Assembly: GCA_028710085.1 (NCBI GenBank)
Contig: JAQUSU010000007.1
Span: 1-50,641, forward strand
Reading direction: 5' to 3'
Length of the DNA: 50,641 nucleotides
From: Anaerotignum sp.
GTDB lineage: Bacteria; Bacillota; Clostridia; Lachnospirales; Anaerotignaceae
Shown here: positions 17,254 through 27,546 of the stretch, piece after piece
Layout: every line of letters starts with the position of its first letter
How positions within the stretch are numbered: position 1 is the stretch's first letter
Translations under genes and position numbers: made by a program
The notes under the pieces: generated by a model
What the model saw: the letters and a program-made list of their open reading frames with translations, nothing else
Database searches by the model: none
What the model was told of the DNA's origin: nothing

Positions 17254-19356
17254 TTATAACGAATTCATGAATGCTGTATGAAGACTCAAAGCATCCAGGA
17301 TAATACTGATATTTCCATCGCCTAGAATTGTACAGCCTGCAACGCCTGCGTTCTTAATGTTAAAGCCATTGAGGTACGGAGGCAAAGGCTTTACAACCAC
17401 CTGCTGTTCACCAATAAAGCTATCAACAAACAGGCAATAGGATTTATCGCTGGACTCTACCCATACTAAAATACCTTCTTCAATATCTGTGACGTTGGTT
17501 TCAAGGCTATAGAGGTTGTGCAGTCTAACGATAGGATAATAATTTCCCATACGTTCAATCAGTTCGTTTCCTACAGAGTCAAAAATAACTTCTTCGTGAT
17601 TACATTTGAAGGATTGCTTGATATTGGTGATTGGAATGGTGAAGGTGGATTTACCAACGGAGATTTCCATGCCATCCACAATTGCCAAGGTTAAAGGTAT
17701 TTTCAAGGTGATGCAAGTGCCTTGACCTAATTCGCTGTCAATGGTAACAACACCGCCAACCTTTTCGATATTCTGTTTTACTACGTCCATGCCAACGCCG
17801 CGGCCGGAATATTCGGTAACGGTTTCGTTTGTGGAAAAACCCGGAGCAAGAAGCAGGGCGAGGATTTCCCGTTTTGTATATTCGCTTTCGGGCTTTGTCA
17901 GTATTCCGTTACGCTTTGCTTTATCCAATACCTTTTCGGGATTGACACCAACGCCGTCGTCGGCAATTGTAATGATAATATCGCTGCCGGTATGCTTTGC
18001 TTCAAGAACAATTTCGCCTTGGGGCTCTTTGCCGGCGGCAGCTCTGGCTGCAGCAGTTTCTTCGATGCCATGATCCATGGAGTTTCTCACAATATGGATG
18101 AGGGGGTCGTTGATACTGTCCACAATTGTTTTGTCTAACTCGGTATTTTCGCCGATAATTGTAAGGCGTACATCTTTATTTAAGCTCTGCCCCATATCGC
18201 GCACGATGCGGTTCATTTTATTAAACACACCGGAAATGGGAACCATACGCATTGACATTGCAATGTCTTGCAGTTCATCCGTTAATTTTCTCAATTGTCT
18301 GGTGGACTTTGTAAAATTATCCAGCTTCAGCCCCTTTAAATCAGGAGAGGAGGTTACCATGGATTCCGTAATTACAATTTCGCCAACAATGGCCATAAGG
18401 CTGTCCAGCTTTGATAAGCTTACGCTGATAATACTTTGCTTGGACTGCTGGTTTGCGGCGGGAGCACTATTTACTTTTTTGCTTGCCTTATTTTGAATCG
18501 GGGCAATGTCTGCGGATATTTCGCTGGCCACTGCTGTGATTTCCGCTGCTTTGTGCTTTTCAGCCTTTGCGGTAGGGTTGGAAATAACCTCGAAGGAGGC
18601 AATGTTTAAAGAGCTTTTAACTGCATTTACAGCAGAGTCAACGAGGGCTTCATCCTCAAGGAAGATAAAAAAGCCGTTGTCAATAATGTAATTACAGGTT
18701 TCGGAATTGGTTTCCACATCCTCCGGATAAAACTTGAAGTTGCTTCCGATATTATCCATAATTGTATTTTTTACCATAAAAGCCCGCAGGTGCTCCATGC
18801 CACACCCATCATCAAAAACAATTCTGATGATATACGGTGCAGTTGAAGCAGGAATGGATTGCAAAAAGGCACCATTTTGTGTTACGGTATTTGAAGTATC
18901 CTTTTTTTTGTTTTCGGCGGTTTCTAAGGAGCTTGATTCGCCTGAATTCAATTTTTCAATAAAAGTATTAATATCGTTTATAAAATTGTCGATATTATCG
19001 GAGATAGGTTCATTTTGCTCGATTTTTGCTATTTCGGTACGCATAAAGTCATTTGTTTTTAAAATTAAATTGAAAAGCTCTGTGCGCATGGCGTCTGAAA
19101 AAGAATCCGTTGTGTTGTTCTGTCTGAAGATGAAGAAAAGATCTTCCACTCGATGTGCTATCTTTGCGATAGAATCGAATTCCATCATTGCAGAGGAACC
19201 CTTGATTGTATGCATGATACGGAAAATTTCATCAATATTTGCAGCTGTGAAGGCTTTGGCCTTTTCTGCTTCGAGCATGATGTTTTCCAATTGCTCAAGT
19301 AAGGAATTTGTTTCGAATAAATACATGTCCATCATACTATCCATGCCATTGTTCAT
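17254..19356 (-). CDS. cheA: Chemotaxis sensor histidine kinase CheA
   Basis: Hpt FRIMHTIKGSSAMM; H-kinase dimer/ATPase NSMDHGIE, DDGVGVNPEKV, SGRGVGMDVVK; CheW-like C-terminus. Confidence 0.97.
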   Translation of the reverse strand: MNNGMDSMMDMYLFETNSLLEQLENIMLEAEKAKAFTAANIDEIFRIMHTIKGSSAMMEFDSIAKIAHRVEDLFFIFRQNNTTDSFSDAMRTELFNLILKTNDFMRTEIAKIEQNEPISDNIDNFINDINTFIEKLNSGESSSLETAENKKKDTSNTVTQNGAFLQSIPASTAPYIIRIVFDDGCGMEHLRAFMVKNTIMDNIGSNFKFYPEDVETNSETCNYIIDNGFFIFLEDEALVDSAVNAVKSSLNIASFEVISNPTAKAEKHKAAEITAVASEISADIAPIQNKASKKVNSAPAANQQSKQSIISVSLSKLDSLMAIVGEIVITESMVTSSPDLKGLKLDNFTKSTRQLRKLTDELQDIAMSMRMVPISGVFNKMNRIVRDMGQSLNKDVRLTIIGENTELDKTIVDSINDPLIHIVRNSMDHGIEETAAARAAAGKEPQGEIVLEAKHTGSDIIITIADDGVGVNPEKVLDKAKRNGILTKPESEYTKREILALLLAPGFSTNETVTEYSGRGVGMDVVKQNIEKVGGVVTIDSELGQGTCITLKIPLTLAIVDGMEISVGKSTFTIPITNIKQSFKCNHEEVIFDSVGNELIERMGNYYPIVRLHNLYSLETNVTDIEEGILVWVESSDKSYCLFVDSFIGEQQVVVKPLPPYLNGFNIKNAGVAGCTILGDGNISIILDALSLHTAFMNSL

Positions 19357-19459
19357 TTATGAGCACCACCTTAGTAAAGAATATGTTATGCCGTCATTTA
19401 TACTATTGGATTAATTATACTATAAATTTCTTTCGACAAAAAGAGAAAAATAATAATAG

Positions 19460-20893
19460 TTGCAAAAAGGATGTGAAATAGTGTCAAACATCATAAAAGT
19501 TTCAACCCCCGTTTCCGGATATGATAATTCTTCAAGAACAAATCCTATCTCGACAACCGATTCTAATATTAATAATATAACAAATGTTAGCAAAGTTACA
19601 AGACCTGACAGCAAATCTTCTAATACAGATTATCAGCAAAATAATTTTGTACAATATCAAAACTCAAATTATGAGGGGTTTTTGAAGGTTCTAAAGCAAA
19701 CACCTTCCACAGCGGAGTATATGGGCGACTTGATGTTTCTCAAAATGGGAAATTTAGTAAACGCAGGCATAAACGAAAATTTTGCACAGGAAATCTCCCA
19801 ATTTTTAGAAATGATAAAGCTTTCCCCCGAGGAATTGCAAGGGTTTTTAAAAAATCAAGTAAACGGAGCCACAAAATTTAACGGGGCATTCTTTGATTTT
19901 TTAAGAACTGTCCTTTCCCAGTCAAATTCTTCGGAATTAAATGCTAAAATTTTAGATTTGCTGAAAAAATATAATGATTTTTCTGCGGGCAATCATATTT
20001 TAAAAAGCATTCTGATTGATCTTTCCAATTTGTCAAAAAGCTTGCCCAAAAGCTATGCTGATCAGCTGCTTGAGTTGACGAAGCAGCTGGATCAAAATGC
20101 AAAGCCGGGAGATACAACAAAAAACATAGAAATGCTAAAAAAAGAAATGATTCCCTTCTTATCGAAATATATTAAATATACAAACGATTTTGGCCGCGTC
20201 AGAGATATCATCTCCTCCCTAACGCAAAATATTGCTCGTTATGAAAATGCAAATAAAAATGGATTTGTTGATGCATTTGAAGAAATAATGAATTATAATG
20301 TAATTAAGGATAAGCTTGGCAATATAGACTCCAAAACCTTTGCCGATGTTTTAATACAACTTCATACAGAGAAATTTAGGGGTGACGAGTCTAACCAGAG
20401 GCTGATTAACATTTTAGAACGAGGGATTAGGGGAGAGGCCGGATACGAGAATATTGATGCATTTAAGGGTATTTTATCCTCTATGCTTTTAAATGAAAGC
20501 GTTTATATGCCGTTATTGCATGCTACGCTTCCCATGGATGTGAATGGAAGCATGATGTTTTCGGAGCTTTGGATTGATCCTGACGATGAGGAGGGGGAGA
20601 AGGATGAGGTTGAGAGAAAGACAAAACTGTTAATTAAGTTTGATATTAAGGATGTTGGTTTTTTTGACTTAATTATACTGCAGCATAAAGGGAAAATCGA
20701 TATGCAATTGTTTTGCCCGGAAAAGGTTCTTTCCATAGATAAAGGAATCAGGGCAGGCATGACGGAAATTTTGGAGCGTAATGGTCTTCTAGTCAGCTCA
20801 ATTTCCGTAGATAAAAGCAAAGTACCCGTAAGCATATCCGAAGTATTCCCTAAAATCTTTGAAAGGAAAAACACTGTCAATGTCAAGATATAA
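19460..20893 (+). CDS. Hypothetical flagellar protein with FliK-like C-terminus
   Basis: 477 aa; C-term region similar in character to FliK C-term (mid beta-rich, ...GIRAGMTEILERNGLLVSSISVDK); adjacent FlhB-C gene. Confidence 0.55.
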   Translation: MQKGCEIVSNIIKVSTPVSGYDNSSRTNPISTTDSNINNITNVSKVTRPDSKSSNTDYQQNNFVQYQNSNYEGFLKVLKQTPSTAEYMGDLMFLKMGNLVNAGINENFAQEISQFLEMIKLSPEELQGFLKNQVNGATKFNGAFFDFLRTVLSQSNSSELNAKILDLLKKYNDFSAGNHILKSILIDLSNLSKSLPKSYADQLLELTKQLDQNAKPGDTTKNIEMLKKEMIPFLSKYIKYTNDFGRVRDIISSLTQNIARYENANKNGFVDAFEEIMNYNVIKDKLGNIDSKTFADVLIQLHTEKFRGDESNQRLINILERGIRGEAGYENIDAFKGILSSMLLNESVYMPLLHATLPMDVNGSMMFSELWIDPDDEEGEKDEVERKTKLLIKFDIKDVGFFDLIILQHKGKIDMQLFCPEKVLSIDKGIRAGMTEILERNGLLVSSISVDKSKVPVSISEVFPKIFERKNTVNVKI

Positions 20894-21182
20894 GGATAAA
20901 ATTAGCAAAAAGGCTGTGGCATTAAAGTATGATAACGATCAAATTGCTCCTGTCATCGTGGCTTCAGGTATGGGGCATGTGGCTGAGAAAATTGTGGAGC
21001 TTGCCGCTGATAACAACGTTCCCGTCTATGAGGATACTTCTTTGGCAACGATTTTATCCAGACTTGAACTTGGCACGGAGGTTCCGGAAGAGCTGTATAA
21101 AGCAATCGTTGACATATATGTATATTTTCTGAAATTTTCACCGTCAAATTCACTACCTGATGCTAACACGAACAAGAGCTAG
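20880..21182 (+). CDS. FlhB-like C-terminal domain (EscU/YscU/HrcU family) protein
   Basis: KAVALKYDNDQIAPVIVASGMGHVAEKIVELAADNNVPVYEDTSLATILSRLELGTEVPEELYKAIVDIYVYF; overlaps upstream CDS. Confidence 0.88.
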   Translation: MSRYKDKISKKAVALKYDNDQIAPVIVASGMGHVAEKIVELAADNNVPVYEDTSLATILSRLELGTEVPEELYKAIVDIYVYFLKFSPSNSLPDANTNKS

Positions 21183-21185
21183 CAT

Positions 21186-21364
21186 TTAGGGCAACACCGC
21201 ACAATTCGCGGCTGAAGCCTTGTACGCCCATCTGATTGCATCTTTTCCGTCAGCCTGCACAAAAATGCTCGCAAATACCTCCAGTATTTACTGCGCTTTT
21301 TGTTTTGTCTGACGAAAAATCTGACTGCACAGTTGGACGCACAGAATTATGCGGTATTACCTTA
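21186..21364. repeat. MITE-like element, copy C (both ends present, ~179 bp)
   Basis: Left TTAGGGCAACACCGCACAATTC, right rc TAAGGTAATACCGCATAATTC; no coding potential. Confidence 0.78.
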
Positions 21365-21408
21365 GAAATAAAAGAATAAATGAGAGGAATTGTTTGGAGG
21401 GATAGACA

Positions 21409-22017
21409 TTGTCAATTAAATGTATATTAATGGATGAAGAAAATAAAATGATCGATTATGCGGATTTGAGCTTTATGGCAGACGGCATTACTTTTTTGAT
21501 TCCGTTTGATGAGAAAACTTTAAGCCAATTTCAAGTAGGAGATAAAATTGTTTTTCAAGTGGAAGAAAAGTTTAACCAAATTTATGATGCCGATATTAGC
21601 GAAATATCCTATGGTAAGCTTCATTTACAAGAAGTAAGAAATTTAGCGCCGCTTTTACATAGGGATGTTAGAGTTGACTTTGAAATTTTCATAAGAATCA
21701 TTTATGTCGAAAACGGAAAAGAGATTCCTGTTGAGGTTAAATTAAGGGATTTAAGCTGCGGCGGCATGTGCTTTGTCTGTAAGGAAGAATTGAATATGGA
21801 TTTGGAGTATTCCTTTATCACCACCTGGACGGAAACGCCCATTTGGGTGAAATTTAAGCTTTTGCGCAAGGAAAGTGGAAACTACAATACATTTACTTAC
21901 GGCTGCGAATTTGAAAAATTACTTCGCGCGGAAGAAAGCGTTTTAAGAGCAAGCGTGTTTAAAATACAAGCGACGAATTATAGACGAAAGAGGATGGATG
22001 AGGATGATGTGGTTTAA
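21409..22017 (+). CDS. PilZ domain-containing flagellar brake-like protein
   Basis: YcgR-like N-terminal region plus RDLSCGGMCFVCKEEL PilZ D/NxSxxG motif. Confidence 0.82.
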   Translation: MSIKCILMDEENKMIDYADLSFMADGITFLIPFDEKTLSQFQVGDKIVFQVEEKFNQIYDADISEISYGKLHLQEVRNLAPLLHRDVRVDFEIFIRIIYVENGKEIPVEVKLRDLSCGGMCFVCKEELNMDLEYSFITTWTETPIWVKFKLLRKESGNYNTFTYGCEFEKLLRAEESVLRASVFKIQATNYRRKRMDEDDVV

Positions 22018-25000
22018 AAAGATGTTGCCCAACAAACTGAAGAAGACGGTAGCACTTACTTTAGTTGGCACAATGGTGGCGACGAATTTATGGTTTGTAC
22101 CTACAGAAAACGTCTATGCGGCTTCGTTTAATATGGGTGTTGAAAATCACTGGGCAGAACCGTTTATGCGCAATTTATACAACAGAGGGCTTATGAGCGG
22201 GGACAGTAATGGAAATATGCACCCTGACAGGGCAATTACAAGGGCGGAATTTCTCTCGATTGTGAATCGAGCGTTTGGGTATAGCAAGACGGGAAAAACT
22301 CCATTTACAGATGTAAAGGGGACGGAATGGTATGCTGATGATATTGCAATTGCATATAATCAGGGTTATTTTAGCGGTGATGGAAAAACTACAGCAAACC
22401 CAAAGGCACAGCTCACCAGAGAGCAGGCAGTTGCTTTATTGGGAAGAAATTTGCAAATTGAGGAAACCTCTGGTGAGAATTCCTCTTTTGGTGACAGCAA
22501 AAATATTGCCAATTGGAGCCGAGGATATGTGAACACTGCTTCGGACAAAGGGTTTATTTCCGGTTATAGGGACGGAACCTTTAAGCCGCAAAATTACATA
22601 AGCCGCGGGGAAGTGGCTAAGGTGCTTTCTGATGCCATTGGTGAATTGGTGGATACCTCAGGAGCAACAACATTAGGCATACAGGATGGAAATGTTACCA
22701 TTTCTGCCTCCGGTGTTACACTAAGGGACACTGTAATCAAAGGTGATCTTTATATTTCGGGAGGGGTAGGCCTTGGCACCACCGTTTTTGAAAATGTCCA
22801 TGTTATGGGTGAAGTAATTGTCAGCGGAACAGGGGAGAGCCAAGCTGGCAAGAGCAGCTTAACCTTTGATGACTGTACCATTGCAAGCCTGATTATTCCC
22901 GATACAGGGGGAAGTATCAAATCCGTAAAATTAAGCGGGAATACCATTGTTGATGACACATTGGTAAAAGCAAATACCTATTTGGAGGAAACTGCAAGTA
23001 AGGGCGGCGGTTTTAAAAATGTTGAGCTAAATGGAGATGCAAAAACTGAACTTCATTTATCCGGCTTGTTTGACCAAGTTACGGTAAAAGGCGTTCAAAA
23101 TTATTTGTATTTGGATAAAGACACGGTGGATAGTCTTATTGTGGATGAAGAAGCCAAAAACAGCAAGGTTTTCTTGGATAGTGGCACCTTCGTCGACGGA
23201 TTGTATACGGATGTGGCTGTGGCTGTTACCGGCACCGGAGAGGTTGGATATTTAAAAGTAAATTCAGCGGGCAGCAGCGTTTCCATGCTCCCCGAGGAAG
23301 TGGAGATAAGACCGGGTTTGACGGCAAAGATTAACGGAAATAGCATGACAAGTAATGATGCGGAGGATGCCTCTGAAGCGCCTGTTTTTTTATCGGACTA
23401 TCCTGAGATGGAGGATATTGGCCCTTCGGATGGGGTGGCGGTGTTTAAAACAAATAAACCCGGCACTGTTTATTGGGCGATTACCTACTATGAAGATGGC
23501 AGGCCGGATGAGGATGAAATCATAAAACCCGGAAAGTACGAAACAATTGTGAAGAAAAACGGTTCTTTGAAGGTGACTTCGGATACAGAGTATACTGCCA
23601 AGATTAGCGGGCTTGAAAATGATACCGACTATATTTTATCTGCTGTTTTGGTGGACGACAGAGATGACCAAAGCAAAAGAAAAACCGATTATTTTACAAC
23701 AATTGATACCTCGAAGCCAGGGTTTCTATCTGGGTTTCCCATTATTAAGGATGTTTCTGATGTAACGGCGACCATTGAATATGTGACAAGTAAAGATAGC
23801 GATCTATACTGGGCGGTATATGAAAAGGGACGTCCTGCGCCGGACAGTAAGGCGTTAAAAAATCAAAATCTTTACGGAGTAACAGAAAACGGTGTAGAGG
23901 AGGATTGCGAACGTTACGAGGGGGACACCCTTACAATAACGGGTCTGGCGGAGCTGAGCAACTATGATTGCTATATTTTGCTCTCTGACGGTACAAATGA
24001 TTCTTCTGTAACAAAGCTTCAGATTGCCACCAAGGATGCTACGCCCCCTCAGTTTAGCTTAGGGTATCCCAAGCTTACAGCCTCTGAAAGCAACACTGCA
24101 GAGATCACGGTTAGCTTGAACGAGGCAGGGCTGGTTTATTATGCGGTTTACTTGGGTGGGACAACCTTCCCTGTGCAAGAGGCGGTGAATGTCGATCCTC
24201 CTGCCATTACCTCGAATGATGCAAAGCAGCAGGTAATCAAAGGAAAGGGTGCCGAAAAGAGCGGCAAGTCCGCAAGCCTCAAAACGGATACGGCGGGCGT
24301 TATCAAGATTTCTGGATTAAAGCCTGAAGAAGAATATGACGTTTATTTGGTTGGGCAAGATAGCAGTGGGAATTTATCGGAAATTAAAAATATTACCATT
24401 GAAGCAAAGCCTGACTTTATAGAGAATTATCCTGCATTGCGGACGATATATAATGCTTCTGCGGAAATTGCAATTAATGTTACAAAGAATTGCCAGGCCT
24501 ATTGGGCGGTATTGCCAAAGGGCAGTGTTGCACCGAATGCGGTTACCTTAAAGGGGCAAACAATATCCGGTGTAACAAACAAAGGGATTATCGAAGAATG
24601 CAAAAAGAATGAGGAATCAATTTTAACTGTGGACAACCTGAAGGAATATACGGACTATGAGCTCTATATTCTGGTTACTGATGGTTTGGTAGATTCCGAA
24701 ATTGCAAAGTTAGCATTCAAAACTGCGGATTTAACGGCGCCTATCTTTGCCAATGGCTACCCCGCGTTGGGTGAAGTAAAGGATACTTCATTAGGGATTA
24801 ATGTGAAGGTGAATGAAGCGGCAACAATTTATTACGTTTTATGTAAAAAAGGGGATACCTTCCCGTTGCCTGTTGCTCCCAGCACAGTACAGCCTACGTT
24901 GGATTCAGATGAGGCGAAAAATCAGGTGGTTTTGGGCAATAGTGGTGTGAAAAGCGGTAAGATTTCGGCAAAACAAAATGTGGAAGGCAAAATCAGTATT

Positions 25001-27190
25001 TCCGGATTAGTATCGGAAACGCCATATGACCTTTTTATTGTTGCGAAAGATAGTTTTAACAATATTTCAAATGTTGTATATATGGACGTAAAGACTGCTG
25101 ACTTCACAAAGCCAACTGCCAAAATGGAATTTGAAGAAACCATCAGCGACGATGTGGTTGCAGGCAGCGAAATTCGAATAAAATTCAGCGAAGAGGTTGT
25201 GGATAATACAACGAAGAAAAAATTATCCGCAATCGATAAAGATGACCTTGGCATAAACATAAAGCTTTATGATTTGTCAATTTTACGTAGACCAGAGGTA
25301 GCGATTGATTTTACAAAGGTACTTGTTGAGGATGTTGATGGGGCGACGATTGTAACGTTTCCTATTGGAGCTTTGAATTTAAACAGCGCAAATACCTATG
25401 AGTTTGAGTTGAATAAGATTGCTGATACCTCGGGAAACAGAATGGACGAAAGAACATTGCTGCCTTCGTTCAATACTGTGGCGCCCATGGTTGAGATTAC
25501 GGAAACGATTTCCGCATCTACTATGGACATGACCTTTGAACTGACACCGCAGATTTCGGAAACAAATGATAACATCTTCTATGACGTTTTGTTCCAAAGC
25601 AGCGAAAAGGTTGGTTTTAAGGTTTATAAAAAGCCAAAGGGCAGCACTGCCTTTACAGAGATTACTCCGTCTGGAGACACCGGTGTAGTCATCGTTGAAA
25701 AAGGGAAATCAGTTTCTTTGCAGAATATAAAGGAAAAATATTTTGCTCACGCTGAAGTATATAGCTATGATAAATTTAAGACATTAGAGCAAACAGAGTA
25801 TGGAATAAAGATTGTTTCTATCAATGGTGATGAGGATAAGCAGGGTTGGTCAAGCACAGTTAATTTTGGAATTAAGTGTGTGATTGGCAGCAGCTCGGGT
25901 TTGAGTCCTGTTTCTGATAATCCTACGGATAGACTTGCAGAGTCGGTCAGTGAAGGGAAGGTTACCATAGTAAACTATCCAAAGGAATTCAATGTAAAGG
26001 TATATTTTACAGATACCAATGTTCCTCAATTTGTAACCGACTACCCTAAGGGCTTAACTGACGGTTCTAAGGTGGGGGATACCCTTGTAAGACCCCTTGT
26101 CATGACGACGAAACCGGCAACCTTCTATTATCTGATTGCCAAAAAAGGTACAGTTACAGATCCTACTCCAGATGGCATTATGAATGGAACGTATAAGCCA
26201 CAGGATGGGGTTTACGGCAGTTATGTGATCGCAAGTGGCAATACAGAGTATGAACTGAGAATGGAAGGATTAAATCCCAATGTGATTTATGTAATGTATT
26301 GCTTCTTGAAGGGAACCCCTGCGGCTACCTCGGATATGAAGGAGATTGAATTTACCACAGTTCCTGTAGCAGCGCCGATATGGGATAGTGCCTATATCAG
26401 AGATAGACTGGAAAATTCCGCAGTTATTGATGTTGCCCTTGATAAGGAAGCGGAAATAGATTGGATTGTGTTTAATAAGCAGTCCATGCCGAGTATTTTA
26501 GAAGATAACGACGAGTTGAAATGGGATATTAATCGGGATGTTAATCGGGATGATATTGCTGAGTTTATCCGAGAGAGAGAGGAAAATATTGCATACAGAC
26601 CCATTGATTTTGGTTCGACTACTGCCAAAATTAAGACGGGGGATGCTTTGGCTAGAACGACGATAACCATTAATAATATCGAAAGAGATGTATATTATAA
26701 TTTCTATGCAGTGGCAAAGAGTCCTGTTGGTGGCGGAAATTCTAAGATTATTAGAGTAATTAATATAACGCCTGCGGATAAATCCAGCCCTACTTTGGAT
26801 GAGGTTATAACGACAATTTATAACTGGGGCGATTTTTTTCAAGTAACAGCATATGATGGAGCGGTAAACCTTAACTTTTCGGAGCCGATGTATTATATTC
26901 CTGCGGAAGGATCTAAATTGGTACCGCTTACCTCAACAGCCCTTATGAGCAACTTGGATCCCAGTGGTTTAATGATATCTAGCATAAGTGGTACAGGATC
27001 TTCGGATGGGGCGGTAAAATCTGTTACAATTAAGTTTAAAGAGGCTTGCCATAATTCAGTAATTAGCTTCCCATTTGCTTTGTCAGATAAGAATACCAAC
27101 ATTGCAGGCTATCTTTACATGACATTTGTAGATTCAGAGCTGGAAGGGAAACCAAGAATTAATTCCCATTGGGTAGGACAGCTTAAATAA
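21998..27190 (+). CDS. S-layer homology (SLH) domain surface protein, 1730 aa, with Fn3-like repeats and Ig-like/SwmB-type segment
   Basis: Signal peptide; three SLH modules (HWAEPFMRNLYNRGLMSGDSNGNMHPDRAITRAEF, FTDVKGTEWYADDIAIAYNQGYFSGDG, ANWSRGYVNTASDKGFISGYRDGTFKPQNYISRGE); repeats starting F(x)3YP. Confidence 0.9.
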   Translation: MRMMWFKKMLPNKLKKTVALTLVGTMVATNLWFVPTENVYAASFNMGVENHWAEPFMRNLYNRGLMSGDSNGNMHPDRAITRAEFLSIVNRAFGYSKTGKTPFTDVKGTEWYADDIAIAYNQGYFSGDGKTTANPKAQLTREQAVALLGRNLQIEETSGENSSFGDSKNIANWSRGYVNTASDKGFISGYRDGTFKPQNYISRGEVAKVLSDAIGELVDTSGATTLGIQDGNVTISASGVTLRDTVIKGDLYISGGVGLGTTVFENVHVMGEVIVSGTGESQAGKSSLTFDDCTIASLIIPDTGGSIKSVKLSGNTIVDDTLVKANTYLEETASKGGGFKNVELNGDAKTELHLSGLFDQVTVKGVQNYLYLDKDTVDSLIVDEEAKNSKVFLDSGTFVDGLYTDVAVAVTGTGEVGYLKVNSAGSSVSMLPEEVEIRPGLTAKINGNSMTSNDAEDASEAPVFLSDYPEMEDIGPSDGVAVFKTNKPGTVYWAITYYEDGRPDEDEIIKPGKYETIVKKNGSLKVTSDTEYTAKISGLENDTDYILSAVLVDDRDDQSKRKTDYFTTIDTSKPGFLSGFPIIKDVSDVTATIEYVTSKDSDLYWAVYEKGRPAPDSKALKNQNLYGVTENGVEEDCERYEGDTLTITGLAELSNYDCYILLSDGTNDSSVTKLQIATKDATPPQFSLGYPKLTASESNTAEITVSLNEAGLVYYAVYLGGTTFPVQEAVNVDPPAITSNDAKQQVIKGKGAEKSGKSASLKTDTAGVIKISGLKPEEEYDVYLVGQDSSGNLSEIKNITIEAKPDFIENYPALRTIYNASAEIAINVTKNCQAYWAVLPKGSVAPNAVTLKGQTISGVTNKGIIEECKKNEESILTVDNLKEYTDYELYILVTDGLVDSEIAKLAFKTADLTAPIFANGYPALGEVKDTSLGINVKVNEAATIYYVLCKKGDTFPLPVAPSTVQPTLDSDEAKNQVVLGNSGVKSGKISAKQNVEGKISISGLVSETPYDLFIVAKDSFNNISNVVYMDVKTADFTKPTAKMEFEETISDDVVAGSEIRIKFSEEVVDNTTKKKLSAIDKDDLGINIKLYDLSILRRPEVAIDFTKVLVEDVDGATIVTFPIGALNLNSANTYEFELNKIADTSGNRMDERTLLPSFNTVAPMVEITETISASTMDMTFELTPQISETNDNIFYDVLFQSSEKVGFKVYKKPKGSTAFTEITPSGDTGVVIVEKGKSVSLQNIKEKYFAHAEVYSYDKFKTLEQTEYGIKIVSINGDEDKQGWSSTVNFGIKCVIGSSSGLSPVSDNPTDRLAESVSEGKVTIVNYPKEFNVKVYFTDTNVPQFVTDYPKGLTDGSKVGDTLVRPLVMTTKPATFYYLIAKKGTVTDPTPDGIMNGTYKPQDGVYGSYVIASGNTEYELRMEGLNPNVIYVMYCFLKGTPAATSDMKEIEFTTVPVAAPIWDSAYIRDRLENSAVIDVALDKEAEIDWIVFNKQSMPSILEDNDELKWDINRDVNRDDIAEFIREREENIAYRPIDFGSTTAKIKTGDALARTTITINNIERDVYYNFYAVAKSPVGGGNSKIIRVINITPADKSSPTLDEVITTIYNWGDFFQVTAYDGAVNLNFSEPMYYIPAEGSKLVPLTSTALMSNLDPSGLMISSISGTGSSDGAVKSVTIKFKEACHNSVISFPFALSDKNTNIAGYLYMTFVDSELEGKPRINSHWVGQLK

Positions 27191-27248
27191 ATTTTACAAA
27201 AAACGGAGAAGCGGTAATTCTTTTAAGCTTTTACCAATAGCAAGCTTT

Positions 27249-27287
27249 ATCAGGCAGACAACTACGGTTGTCTGCCTGATTTTTTTG
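27249..27287 (+). terminator. Rho-independent terminator after SLH gene
   Basis: ATCAGGCAGACAAC-tacg-GTTGTCTGCCTGAT TTTTTT. Confidence 0.92.
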
Positions 27288-27546
27288 AAAAAAAGATTGA
27301 GAGGGCTATGGTATATAAAGAAAAAAAGATTTCGTTAATTAATATATAAGATAGACATAGAGATAAAATTAAATTAACAAAAAATAGCAACTGAGAAATG
27401 AATTGTAGGCGGATGGTTTTTTCTTTATAGGTTGTTTGCTTTTTATGTTTAAAACAATAGCAGAACAAGCCAGAGGGCATAGAATATAGTAGTCCAAAAA
27501 AATTTTAGATAAAATTATTATTATTTAAGAAAGAGGGAATGTTAGT

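Noticed and set aside
18734-19414. 226-aa + strand ORF antisense to cheA
   Set aside because: Shadow of the CheA Hpt/P2 coding region; no independent RBS or motif.
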